Shown one piece after another: positions 29,833-38,173 of a stretch of DNA of 64,000 nucleotides (positions are counted from its first letter, which is position 1; each line of letters starts with the position of its first letter). Position numbers and translations under genes: made by a program. Below the pieces are notes generated by a model. That model saw nothing but the letters and a program-made list of their open reading frames with translations. It did no database searches and was not told the DNA's origin. The DNA is taken from contig JAHJIJ010000034.1 in NCBI GenBank assembly GCA_018823325.1, forward strand, positions 1 through 64,000, given 5' to 3'. Source of the DNA: Alphaproteobacteria bacterium. GTDB taxonomy: Bacteria > Pseudomonadota > Alphaproteobacteria > Sphingomonadales > Sphingomonadaceae.

Positions 29833-30306
29833 TCAACCGAGCGGCCGCCCGCTCGCCGTCTCCGCCGGCATCGCCTGCGTCACATCCCAATGCTCCACGA
29901 TCAGCCCGTCCTCGATACGGAAGATGTTCATGATCGCGCTGCCGCCATCCTCCGGCCCCATCCGCCCGATGATCTGCACCACGCCGCAGTCGCCATCGAC
30001 CAGCACCCGCCGCACCTGGATCTCGGCATCCTTCTTCGAGAACACCGGCTCCAGCCATTTGAGCGCATTCTCCCGCCCGTCCGCGATGATCGGGTTGTGC
30101 TGGATATAATCCTCATGGACATATTTCTCGAACGCGCGGCGCGGGTCGCGCTGCTCGTAGAGGATTGTCACGAAGTCGATCATCAGCGCCCGGTTGCGAG
30201 CCGTGAGTGCGACATGCTCGGCGCTCCCGGCCTGCGCCGGATCGAGGATCGCGCCCTGCGCAATCGCCCGATCCACCGGGAACAGCCCCGCCGAGGACTG
30301 CGCCAT
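29833..30306 (-). CDS. SnoaL-like / NTF2-fold protein (catabolic cluster)
   Basis: The 157-residue protein has the SnoaL-like pattern YVHEDYIQHNPIIADGRENALKWLEP and IFRIEDGLIVEHWDVTQ, which recurs in the gene at 35214. It starts 2 bases after the DUF3237 stop, so the two are one translational unit. The role is probably a small-molecule lyase, isomerase or binding protein in the same pathway. Confidence 0.85.
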   Translation of the reverse strand: MAQSSAGLFPVDRAIAQGAILDPAQAGSAEHVALTARNRALMIDFVTILYEQRDPRRAFEKYVHEDYIQHNPIIADGRENALKWLEPVFSKKDAEIQVRRVLVDGDCGVVQIIGRMGPEDGGSAIMNIFRIEDGLIVEHWDVTQAMPAETASGRPLG

Positions 30307-30308
30307 GA

Positions 30309-30773
30309 CTAGAGCACCGCCCAGTAATTGAAGACCGACTTGGTCTTCTGCCGGTCCGTCTTGCCGATGAACACGGTGCGGCTCAGCCAGCCATGCGGGC
30401 CTTCCGGCGCGTCGAACTGCGGCGTCACGCGCATATAATATTCGGACGGATCGACCGGTTCGTAATTCTGCAGCCGGTCCAGCACCTCCTTGGGTCCATG
30501 GCGGATGCCGGTGTTGCGAATCTGGATCAGCGTGCCGTCATCGGCCTCGATCAGGTAGCGCGCATTGAAGTCGCACGTCTGGTCGGGCCGGATGCTCGGC
30601 CAGTCGCCGCCGGTGTGCGGCACGATCTTGCCATTGAGGCGCGGGCCGGTGATCCGCCCGCCGAGTACGCCGACATAGCCGCGCTCCAACCCGTCCGTGG
30701 TCGGGCCGTAGCGAAAGCGGGGGCTGAGATCGATTTCGATCGTGAAGACATATTCCAGTTCAGGCGGTTGCAT
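30309..30773 (-). CDS. DUF3237 domain protein (copy 1)
   Basis: The 154-residue single-domain protein has RYGPTTDGLERGYVGVLGGRITGPRLNGKIVPHTGGDWP, which identifies DUF3237. It is a clear paralogue of the product at 37682 (shared GPRLNG, PHxGGDWP, RYLIEADDGT, RLQNYE, FDAPEGPH and YWAVL). DUF3237 proteins occur in aromatic and lactone catabolic clusters, but no reaction is established. Confidence 0.9.
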   Translation of the reverse strand: MQPPELEYVFTIEIDLSPRFRYGPTTDGLERGYVGVLGGRITGPRLNGKIVPHTGGDWPSIRPDQTCDFNARYLIEADDGTLIQIRNTGIRHGPKEVLDRLQNYEPVDPSEYYMRVTPQFDAPEGPHGWLSRTVFIGKTDRQKTKSVFNYWAVL

Positions 30774-30821
30774 GCCTACTCCTTGTGGTGATGTTTGAAT
30801 TGAAGTCTGTGGGCGCCGCGC

Positions 30822-32246
30822 TCATCGCAATGGAGGCGGCTTGGCGTTCACCTTGCCCGAGATGAAGTCCTCCTCGTCGGTCACCATGCGCACGCCATGC
30901 GTCTCGTAGCGGAGCATCAGCGTGGCCAGGAAACCGATGACAGCGAAGGATGCGAGCGTCAGGAAACCCGGCGTGATCGCCGCTTCCGTTGCCTGCGGGG
31001 AGAGCAGATTGCCGCTGCCCGCGATGAGCGCGAGGATGATCGGCCCGATCAGCTTGCCGAAGCCGCTCACCATCTGCACGATGCCGCCGCCAAGCCCGGC
31101 CAGCCGCACCGGAAACAGCTCCGTGCCATAAGGCGAGGTGTTGGAGGCGCCGCCATCGTAGAAGAGCGATCCGCACATCAGGCAGAGCAGGAACACCGGC
31201 ACGCCGAACACAAAATAGGGGTGGAGCAGCCCCGCCGCGCTGATCGTCACCGCCGTGCCGAACAGGCAGATCAGCGCCGAGCGCCAGCGGCCGATGAACT
31301 GCGGGGTGATCGTCCAGATCGCGCGGCCGACGATGCCCGCGATGCTGACGAACACGAAATAGGCCGCCGCCTGCGCCGGATCGATCTGGAGCAGCATCGT
31401 GAGCACGGTCGGCCCCCACAGGGCAACGCCAAAGCCGGCAATCCCAAGCCCCGAGCTGGTCACCACGATGAGCAGGAAGCGCCCCGGATACAGCGCAATA
31501 TCCCGCACGCGGGCGCGGCGCACTTCCTTGGGCACGCGCGGCAGCGGAATCTGGTCCTTGGGCAGGTCCACATATTTGGCGAGGATGTTATGCGCTTCCT
31601 CGGCCCGTCCCTGCGAGACCAGCCAGCGCACCGATTCCGGCACGAGGAAGTAGAGCGCAAAGGCAATCACCAGCGGGAAGAAGCCGAGCAGCGCCAGCCC
31701 GCGCCAGCCGATCACCGGCAGATAGTTGGAGACCAGCAACGAGGCCATCAGCACACCACCGGGCGCGATCAGCCCGCTCGCGCTCGCGATCATCGTGCGC
31801 CAGCGCGTCGGCGCGATCTCGATGAGCAAAGTGATCTGCGTGCCGCCATAGCCCACGCCAACGAGGAAGCGCAGGACGGCGAAGAGCTGCCAGTTGCCAT
31901 CCGGCACGAAGGCCGCGCAGCCCGCCGCCAGCGAATAGAGCACGATGCCGCAGATCAGCGCCGGCTTGCGGCCATAGCGATCCGCGAACCACGCAAAGGG
32001 CAGCGCGCCGACCAGCTGGCCGACGCCTGCCGAAAGCAGCACGATCGACACCTCACCGAAGGTCAGGTTCCATTCCGGCCCGATCACGCTGACCAGAAAG
32101 CCGATGATGTAGAAATCGAAGAACTCGAACAGCCCCTGCGTCATCAGCAGAAACACGAGGAACCAGTAGCGAGGCCGCAGCTTGGCGGTTTCGAAGACGT
32201 CGATGCCGTCCTGCTCGGGCAGCGCTGCCGCCGCTGAGGAGCTCAT
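30822..32246 (-). CDS. MFS transporter, aromatic acid:H+ symporter-like
   Basis: The 474-residue 12-helix permease has the MFS loop motif WFADRYGRKPALI between helices 2 and 3 and VPESVRWLVSQGRAEEA at the central loop, typical of the sugar/aromatic-acid symporter groups. ATG at 32246 (MSSSAAAALPEQDG) is chosen; the frame beyond is not conserved-looking. It heads a run with DUF3237 and SnoaL genes. The likely role is uptake of the pathway's acid product or substrate across the inner membrane. Confidence 0.9.
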   Translation of the reverse strand: MSSSAAAALPEQDGIDVFETAKLRPRYWFLVFLLMTQGLFEFFDFYIIGFLVSVIGPEWNLTFGEVSIVLLSAGVGQLVGALPFAWFADRYGRKPALICGIVLYSLAAGCAAFVPDGNWQLFAVLRFLVGVGYGGTQITLLIEIAPTRWRTMIASASGLIAPGGVLMASLLVSNYLPVIGWRGLALLGFFPLVIAFALYFLVPESVRWLVSQGRAEEAHNILAKYVDLPKDQIPLPRVPKEVRRARVRDIALYPGRFLLIVVTSSGLGIAGFGVALWGPTVLTMLLQIDPAQAAAYFVFVSIAGIVGRAIWTITPQFIGRWRSALICLFGTAVTISAAGLLHPYFVFGVPVFLLCLMCGSLFYDGGASNTSPYGTELFPVRLAGLGGGIVQMVSGFGKLIGPIILALIAGSGNLLSPQATEAAITPGFLTLASFAVIGFLATLMLRYETHGVRMVTDEEDFISGKVNAKPPPLR

Positions 32247-32389
32247 GCCCGGCCCGCCTGACTGGACTGGCCGCCGGAAACCGGCCTGCGCACGGCAATG
32301 CAATCGCGAACCCTCAACATCCTTCTCCCATGCAGGCCAGTCCGCAAATGCCGGCGGGGGCGCCGCGCAGCTCCGGATCTTGGCCCAGT

Positions 32390-32416
32390 CTTGCTATTAA
32401 TCTCATTCATCGCAAG
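32390..32416 (-). promoter_or_regulatory. Operator-like element upstream of the permease operon
   Basis: On the minus strand CTTGC and GCAAG arms are separated by 17 bases containing TGAATGAGATTAATA. The same arm sequences and spacing occur at 35863-35889. It is 144 bases before the permease ATG. Confidence 0.5.
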
Positions 32417-32466
32417 GCTAATCCGTCCAGTGAGAATATTTTTGCACATAATGCCCTGCATGCCGG

Positions 32467-34680
32467 CTAATTGGCCGTGGTGACGCGCGAGTAGACCGGA
32501 ACTTCAGCCGGCGCGCCCGACTGTTGCCGCGCATAGGCCTTGGTCTGCAGGTCGATGAGATGGGCATGGATCGCCCGCACATCCTGCGCATTCAGCAGGT
32601 CGTCCCAGCGCGGCATGCCATTGGGCACCAGCAGCCCCTCCAGCACGATCTGCTCGAAGGCGTCATGCACGCCCTCGCTCATCCGCAGCAGGTTGGGGAT
32701 CGGCGCGCGCGGCAGGTTGGAATGGCAGATGCCGCAATTCTTTCCGAACAGCACCCGGCCCTTCGCCAGCGTCTGCGCATCCACGCCGGAGAGCTGCGGC
32801 GGGGGCGCCGGCAGCGGCTCCTCCGGCGGCAGATCGGGCGGGATCGGCACCGGTCCGCCATCGAGCCGGAAGACGAGAATGCGGTTGGCATTGCCCTTGG
32901 CGTAAGCCGCCGAATAGGTCGGCACGAGGCCTAGCCCGCCGCCGCCCCAGCCGGTCTGCACCGCGATATATTGCACGCCCTTCACCCGGTAGGTCATCGG
33001 CGCGGCGAGGATCGAGCGGCCCGTCTCGATGGTCCGCAACACCTTGCCATTGTCCGAATCGAGAATGACGATCTTGCCGGACAACGTGCCGAAGATGGTC
33101 AGCCCGCTCTGCGTGGCGAGCACGCCGCTGCGGTCCTGCCAGCCATCCTCGCGGGGGTAGCTCCACACCGTCTTGCCCGTCACCGGATCGACGGCGCGCA
33201 CGTCCGCTGACCAGGGCTTGTCCTTCACCCACTGCCATTGCGGCAACTTGGTGATCGTGTCCTGCACCGCCTGCGGCAGGCCCGGCAACGCAGCTTCCAG
33301 ATAGGGCGTGAAGACCGATTCCGTGCCCGTGTTGGTCGCCAGCTTCCTGTGCGGCATGTTGAGATTGGCGGGCGGCACCATGATCATGTTGCCCATGTCG
33401 AGGAAGTGCGCGACGTAGATCTTGCGCTGCGGATCGTAGGCCGCGCCATACCAGTTGCGCGCACCCGGCGGGGCCGGGAACACGATCTTGGGGCCGGTCG
33501 TGATGTCCGAATATTCCGGCGTCGTGATCGGCTTGCCGGTCTTCAAGTCCCAGCCCGAGGCCCAGCTTGTCCGCACCATTCTGTGCACCGCGAGCGGCTT
33601 GCCGGTCTCCCGGTCGAGCATGAAGAAGAAGCCGTTCTTGGGCGTGTGCAGCAGCACCGGGCGCTCCTTGCCCTCCACGTCCATGCGCGCGAGGATCATC
33701 GGCTGCACGGAGGTGAAGTCCCAATTGTCGCCCGGCGTCTCCTGGAAATGCCATTTCATCTCGCCCGTCTTGCGGTCGAGCGCCACCAGCGAGCTGATGT
33801 AGAGATTGTCGCCCCCGCCCGGCGAGCGGATCGCCTGCGCATAAGGGCCGCCATTGCCGACGCCGATGATCACCTGATCGAACTCGGGGTCGTAGGTGAT
33901 CGCATCCCACACCGTGCCGCCGCCGCCAATGTCCCAGCGGCTCTGCGGGCTCCAGGTCTTCAGCGCCGCATCGAGCGCCTTGTTCTCCTGCGGCCCGAGT
34001 TTGGGGTCGCGCGGCACCGTGTAGAAGCGCCAGGCCTCCTTGCCGGTGCGCGTATCGAAGGCGATGACATAGCCGCGCGTGTCATATTCCGCGCCGGCAT
34101 TGCCGATGATGACAATGTCGCCCGCCACTTCCGGCGCGCCGGTGATGGTGTAGGCGCGGCCCCGGTCGGGGAGGCTGTCCGCCTTCCACACAACCGCGCC
34201 GGTCTTCTGGTCGAGCGCGTAGAGCCAGCCATCGAGCGCGCCGACGAACACCTTGCCATCCGCCACCGCGACACCGCGATTGGCCTGATCGCAGCAGGCA
34301 TAGCGATTGAACTGCATGTCGACCTCGGGCGCGAACGTCCATAGCTCGCGCCCCGTCGCGGCATCGAGCGCATAGACGCGCCCCAGATTGCCGGAGGTGT
34401 ACATCACCCCGTCGATCACCACCGGCGTCGCTTCCTGCACGCGCGTGGTGCCAAGGTCATAGTCCCAGGCGAGGCCGAGCCGCCCGACATTGCTCTTGTC
34501 GATGTCGGTCAGGCGGGAATAGCGGCTCTCCGCCCAGTCCCCGCCCGGATTGTCCCAATCGTCGCCCGCGCCGACCAGTGCGGTATCCGCCGTATCGCCG
34601 GCGGGCGCAGCCGCGCAGGCGCCGAGCAGGGCCAGCCCAAGCACGGCGCCGACAAGTCCGAACAGGCCCGAACCCCGCAT
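32467..34680 (-). CDS. PQQ-dependent quinohaemoprotein alcohol dehydrogenase, lipoprotein
   Basis: The 737-residue protein has a lipobox (LLGAC), an eight-bladed PQQ propeller with the adjacent Cys129-Cys130 pair (YACCDQANRG) typical of quinoprotein alcohol dehydrogenases, DNWDFTS in the active-site region, and a C-terminal cytochrome c domain with CGICH (Cys649, Cys652, His653) and Met689 as likely axial ligand. It oxidises an alcohol in the periplasm and passes electrons to the chain. ATG at 34680 with GAGG upstream. No PQQ synthesis genes are in the window. Confidence 0.94.
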   Translation of the reverse strand: MRGSGLFGLVGAVLGLALLGACAAAPAGDTADTALVGAGDDWDNPGGDWAESRYSRLTDIDKSNVGRLGLAWDYDLGTTRVQEATPVVIDGVMYTSGNLGRVYALDAATGRELWTFAPEVDMQFNRYACCDQANRGVAVADGKVFVGALDGWLYALDQKTGAVVWKADSLPDRGRAYTITGAPEVAGDIVIIGNAGAEYDTRGYVIAFDTRTGKEAWRFYTVPRDPKLGPQENKALDAALKTWSPQSRWDIGGGGTVWDAITYDPEFDQVIIGVGNGGPYAQAIRSPGGGDNLYISSLVALDRKTGEMKWHFQETPGDNWDFTSVQPMILARMDVEGKERPVLLHTPKNGFFFMLDRETGKPLAVHRMVRTSWASGWDLKTGKPITTPEYSDITTGPKIVFPAPPGARNWYGAAYDPQRKIYVAHFLDMGNMIMVPPANLNMPHRKLATNTGTESVFTPYLEAALPGLPQAVQDTITKLPQWQWVKDKPWSADVRAVDPVTGKTVWSYPREDGWQDRSGVLATQSGLTIFGTLSGKIVILDSDNGKVLRTIETGRSILAAPMTYRVKGVQYIAVQTGWGGGGLGLVPTYSAAYAKGNANRILVFRLDGGPVPIPPDLPPEEPLPAPPPQLSGVDAQTLAKGRVLFGKNCGICHSNLPRAPIPNLLRMSEGVHDAFEQIVLEGLLVPNGMPRWDDLLNAQDVRAIHAHLIDLQTKAYARQQSGAPAEVPVYSRVTTAN

Positions 34681-34685
34681 GTTCC

Positions 34686-35165
34686 TCAGCCCATCTGCGT
34701 GACGGGGTTCACATATTCCGCCGCGCGGTCCTCCATGCATTCGTTCCAGATCTTGCGGAAGGTGAAGAGCCACTTGCCATCCACGCGGCGCAGCTCGTCC
34801 TCATAATGGCCATAGCCGCCGACATAGGGCGTGCGCAGGCGGGTATCATTGTCGATCTCGAACCAGAAGGAGCGGCTCCACGCCTTGTCGCCCTCCACCT
34901 TCACGGTGACGTTGGTGATGAAGTGGCGCAACCGCGGCGTGCGGGTTGGCTCCTCGCCCTTGCCACGCCCCGAGAAATAGGCGCGCATGCCCACGCATTC
35001 CTCGCGGATTGCCTCACGCCCGCGCACGATGCCGCCGGCCCAGTCCAGCACGCCTTCCGGCGCGAAGGTGCCGGCGTAGCTGTCCGGGTCCTGCCAATCG
35101 AGCGCGAACAGATAGCGCGCCTGCAGATCCTCGATTTCCGCGCGGTCGTCAGCGAAACTAGCCAT
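34686..35165 (-). CDS. SnoaL-like / NTF2-fold protein
   Basis: The 159-residue protein (AEIEDLQARYLFALDWQDPDSYAGTFAPEG) belongs to the SnoaL_4-type group often found with ring-hydroxylating or steroid and aromatic degradation genes. It ends 5 bases before the PQQ dehydrogenase ATG, so both are co-transcribed. Catalytic residues cannot be assigned with certainty. Confidence 0.87.
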   Translation of the reverse strand: MASFADDRAEIEDLQARYLFALDWQDPDSYAGTFAPEGVLDWAGGIVRGREAIREECVGMRAYFSGRGKGEEPTRTPRLRHFITNVTVKVEGDKAWSRSFWFEIDNDTRLRTPYVGGYGHYEDELRRVDGKWLFTFRKIWNECMEDRAAEYVNPVTQMG

Positions 35166-35213
35166 GAAACATCCTCTCCTACGTTTTTCGATTTCTCGTG
35201 TGCGGGGAGCCTT

Positions 35214-35699
35214 TCAGCTCTCCTCGCGCCGCCAGGGGCGCAGCGCCTTGCGGGTGTCGTCCCAATGCTCGACCACCTGCCCCTTCTCGATGCGGAACAT
35301 GTCGAAGGCCTCGCCGGGATAGGTCTCGCCCGGATTATGCGGGTCCGGCTGCGGCTGGGTCCAGATGATCACCACATGGTCGCCCTGCGCCAGCGCCTTC
35401 TTGAACGTCTTCTTGCCCGGCGGCACCATGCCCGGCGGCAGGTCCTTGATCAGCGAGATCAGCTCCAGCACGCCCTCGCGGCCCTGCCGCACATTGGGGT
35501 TATGCTGGATGTAATCCTCGGAGATGTATTTCATCACTGCATCGCGGTCGGCGCGGTTGATCACGCCGTCCCACATGTCGAGCACCAGCGCGATGTTCGC
35601 CTGCTCGCGCTTGCGCTCGTGATTGAGCGCAAGCCACCAGCTGATCGCGGCGGTCACGGCGACCAGCACCAGGGCGCCCAGCAATAGCGAAACTTTCAT
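35214..35699 (-). CDS. Membrane-anchored SnoaL-like protein
   Basis: The 161-residue product has an N-terminal membrane helix (SLLLGALVLVAVTAAISWWLAL) followed by a SnoaL domain (YISEDYIQHNPNVRQGREGVLELI; MFRIEKGQVVEHWDDTRK) similar to the gene at 29833. The anchor puts the domain in the periplasm, the same compartment as the PQQ dehydrogenase encoded in this operon. GTGAGAGG precedes the ATG at 35699. Confidence 0.87.
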   Translation of the reverse strand: MKVSLLLGALVLVAVTAAISWWLALNHERKREQANIALVLDMWDGVINRADRDAVMKYISEDYIQHNPNVRQGREGVLELISLIKDLPPGMVPPGKKTFKKALAQGDHVVIIWTQPQPDPHNPGETYPGEAFDMFRIEKGQVVEHWDDTRKALRPWRREES

Positions 35700-35862
35700 C
35701 CTCTCACGTCCCCAGACCTGTCGTTTTCGATCCCGGTCGGCAGGCACTTGTCGCCCCGCCGATTCGCATCCTCATCCCCGTCAACCGCTGCCCGTTCGAC
35801 CCCGCGAGGCCGATAAGGACCGCTGCGCCGAACGGTAAATTTTTCTCATTGACCGGAACACG

Positions 35863-35889
35863 CTTGCACTGAATGAACAAATTTGCAAG
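35863..35889 (+). promoter_or_regulatory. Operator-like element in the divergent esterase/SnoaL promoter
   Basis: CTTGC and GCAAG arms are separated by 17 bases including TGAATGAACAAATTT. The arms and spacing are identical to the element at 32390-32416. It lies about 160 bases from both start codons in a 351-base AT-richer region that otherwise shows no gene. A dimeric regulator such as the IclR protein at 43978 is the obvious candidate. Confidence 0.5.
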
Positions 35890-36050
35890 TTTGATCTCCA
35901 GATTGCTAGACGATTCAGAATAGAATCGCGGCAACCGGGATGCCATGAGGAGAGGACAATGCCGCAACTTCGGTGCAAGCGCGTGCATGAGCGCGCACCT
36001 GCCAAGGGTGGGAGCGCAGGCCGAGCGTCTGGGCACAGAGGCGCGCACTG

Positions 36051-37667
36051 ATGGGCCACCTCACCTTCTCGCGCCGCAGCCTGCTTGGCGCCGGCGCCGG
36101 CCTCATCGCCGCCCCCTCTTTCGCGACTCTCGGCGCCGTCAACGAGCGCCCCATCGTCTCGACCAGCGCCGGCAAGGTGCAGGGCATCACGGAAGGCGCG
36201 GTCTACGCTTTCAAGGGCATTCCCTATGGCGAGCCGACCGGCGGCGCCGCGCGCTTCCTGCCGCCCGTCCCCCGCAAGCCGTGGCGCGACGTGCGCGATG
36301 CCTCAAGCTACGGCCCACGCTGCCCGCAGCACAATTTCCTCGGCGGCCCGGAAAACCCCACCCATTCGGAAGACTGCCTCGTCGCCAATGTCTGGACCGG
36401 CTCGCTCACCGGCAGCAAGCCGGTCATGGTCTGGGTCCATGGCGGCGGCTGGGAAGTCGGCGGCTCGAACGATCCGGTCACCAATGGCGCCTGGCTCGCC
36501 CGCAATCATGATGTCGTGCTGGTTTCGATCAACCACCGCCTCAACGTCCATGGCTATCTCAATCTCGCCGAGATCGGCGACGAGCGTTACGCTTATTCGG
36601 GCAATGCCGGCGCGCTGGATATCGCGCTGGCGCTCGCCTGGGTGCGCGAGAATATCGGCCAGTTCGGCGGCGATGCGGATCGGGTGACGATCCTTGGCCA
36701 TTCCGGCGGCGGGCGGAAGATCAATGCGATGATGACGATGCCGGCGGCATCGGGCCTGTTCCATCGCGCGATTTCCCAGAGCGGCCCCGGCATCCGGCTC
36801 GACTCTCGCGAGGTTTCGCTGGACCGCACCGAGCGCCTGCTCCGCAAGCTCGGCATCCCCAAGAGCGATTTCCGCCGCCTCGCCGATGTGCCGACCCGCA
36901 CGCTCACCGCCACCGGCATCGAGGTGCGCAACGAGACCGGCCAGTGGCGTCCCTTCGTGGATGGCGCGAGCGTCATCCAGCACCCGTTCCTGCCCCACGC
37001 CCCACTGCTCAGCGCGCATGTGCCGATGATGATGGGGACGACGCTGGAGGAAACCGCGATCTTCCTCGGCCATGTGCCTGCTTATGACAACATGTCCGAC
37101 GCGCAGGTGCTGGAGGAATCGCTGCGCTTCTTCCCGCCCGGCGAAGCGCCAAGAGCCATCGAGACATGGCGGAAGATGTTCCCGGACCACAGCAACGCCA
37201 AGCTCTATTCCCGCCTGACGACGGACCGCTCCTATCTCCTCGATGTGACGTTGCAGGCCGAAAGCAAGGCCGCGCTCGGCGCCGCACCGGCTTATCTCTA
37301 TCTCGTCGACTGGCTGACCGACACCGGCAGCATCAAGGATGTCGCGCCGCACGGCATCGAGATGGCGTTCACCTTCGGCAATATCGAGGCGCATTCCGGC
37401 GTGGGCAAGGTGACGCCGGAGGCCGATGCGCTGCGCACCGCCATGTCCGGCGCATGGACCTCCTTCGCGCGCACCGGTCGCCCGGATCATCCGCACATGC
37501 CGACATGGCTGCCTTATGAGCCATCGCTGCGGGCCACGATGCTGTTCGGCAAGACCGTGCGGCTCGAGTCCGATCCCTTCGCCGCCCAGCGCAGCTACAT
37601 GGCGCGCTTCGGCTCCGAGCAGCTTGGCGAGCGTGAGCCGCGTCCGCCCGGGCCTTGGATACGGTGA
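36051..37667 (+). CDS. Carboxylesterase type B, Tat-type signal
   Basis: The 538-residue alpha/beta hydrolase begins with a twin-arginine-like signal (FSRRSLLGAGAGLIAAP). The family core is clear: GIPYGEPTGGAARF, SEDCLVANVW, an oxyanion loop VWVHGGGWEVGG and the nucleophile Ser218 in GHSGGG, where most type B esterases have GESAGG. A catalytic His is likely in APHGIEMAFTFGN. It starts an operon with DUF3237 and the tannase, and probably cleaves an ester in the periplasm. Confidence 0.92.
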   Translation: MGHLTFSRRSLLGAGAGLIAAPSFATLGAVNERPIVSTSAGKVQGITEGAVYAFKGIPYGEPTGGAARFLPPVPRKPWRDVRDASSYGPRCPQHNFLGGPENPTHSEDCLVANVWTGSLTGSKPVMVWVHGGGWEVGGSNDPVTNGAWLARNHDVVLVSINHRLNVHGYLNLAEIGDERYAYSGNAGALDIALALAWVRENIGQFGGDADRVTILGHSGGGRKINAMMTMPAASGLFHRAISQSGPGIRLDSREVSLDRTERLLRKLGIPKSDFRRLADVPTRTLTATGIEVRNETGQWRPFVDGASVIQHPFLPHAPLLSAHVPMMMGTTLEETAIFLGHVPAYDNMSDAQVLEESLRFFPPGEAPRAIETWRKMFPDHSNAKLYSRLTTDRSYLLDVTLQAESKAALGAAPAYLYLVDWLTDTGSIKDVAPHGIEMAFTFGNIEAHSGVGKVTPEADALRTAMSGAWTSFARTGRPDHPHMPTWLPYEPSLRATMLFGKTVRLESDPFAAQRSYMARFGSEQLGEREPRPPGPWIR

Positions 37668-37681
37668 TGGGGGATTCGCTG

Positions 37682-38173
37682 ATGAACGACGCAAACACCC
37701 AACCGGTACGCCAGCCGCCCGCGCTCGATTTCGCTTTCGAAATCGAGATCGAGCTGACCAAGCGCTATCGCTACGGCCCCACTTTCTGGGGCGCCGAGCG
37801 CGGCTTTGTCGGCGTGGAAAGCGGCATCGTGCGCGGCCCGCGCCTCAATGGCATCGTCATTCCGCACAGCGGCGGCGACTGGCCGACGATCCGCAGCGAT
37901 CACACCGTGAAGTTCGAGGCGCGCTATCTGATCGAGGCCGATGACGGCACGATCATCGAGCTGCAGAACCGCGGCGTGCGCTATGGCAACAAGGAGGTTC
38001 TGGCCAGGCTCCAGAATTACGAAGCTGTCGATCCCGCCGCTTATTATGCCGGCGCGAGTCCTGTCTTCGATGCGCCGGAAGGGCCGCATGAGTGGCTCTG
38101 CCGCACGATGTTCGTCGGCAAGATCGATCGGCGCGCCGACCGCGCGGTCTTCTCCTACTGGGCGGTGCTGTGA
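37682..38173 (+). CDS. DUF3237 domain protein (copy 2)
   Basis: The ~163-residue protein is the paralogue of the product at 30309. GGGGGA lies 7 bases before the ATG at 37682. An ATG at 37667, which overlaps the esterase stop, or a TTG at 37655, are alternatives in the same frame. Keeping one DUF3237 gene in each of two operons of the same cluster suggests two related substrates or a hetero-oligomer. Confidence 0.88.
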   Translation: MNDANTQPVRQPPALDFAFEIEIELTKRYRYGPTFWGAERGFVGVESGIVRGPRLNGIVIPHSGGDWPTIRSDHTVKFEARYLIEADDGTIIELQNRGVRYGNKEVLARLQNYEAVDPAAYYAGASPVFDAPEGPHEWLCRTMFVGKIDRRADRAVFSYWAVL

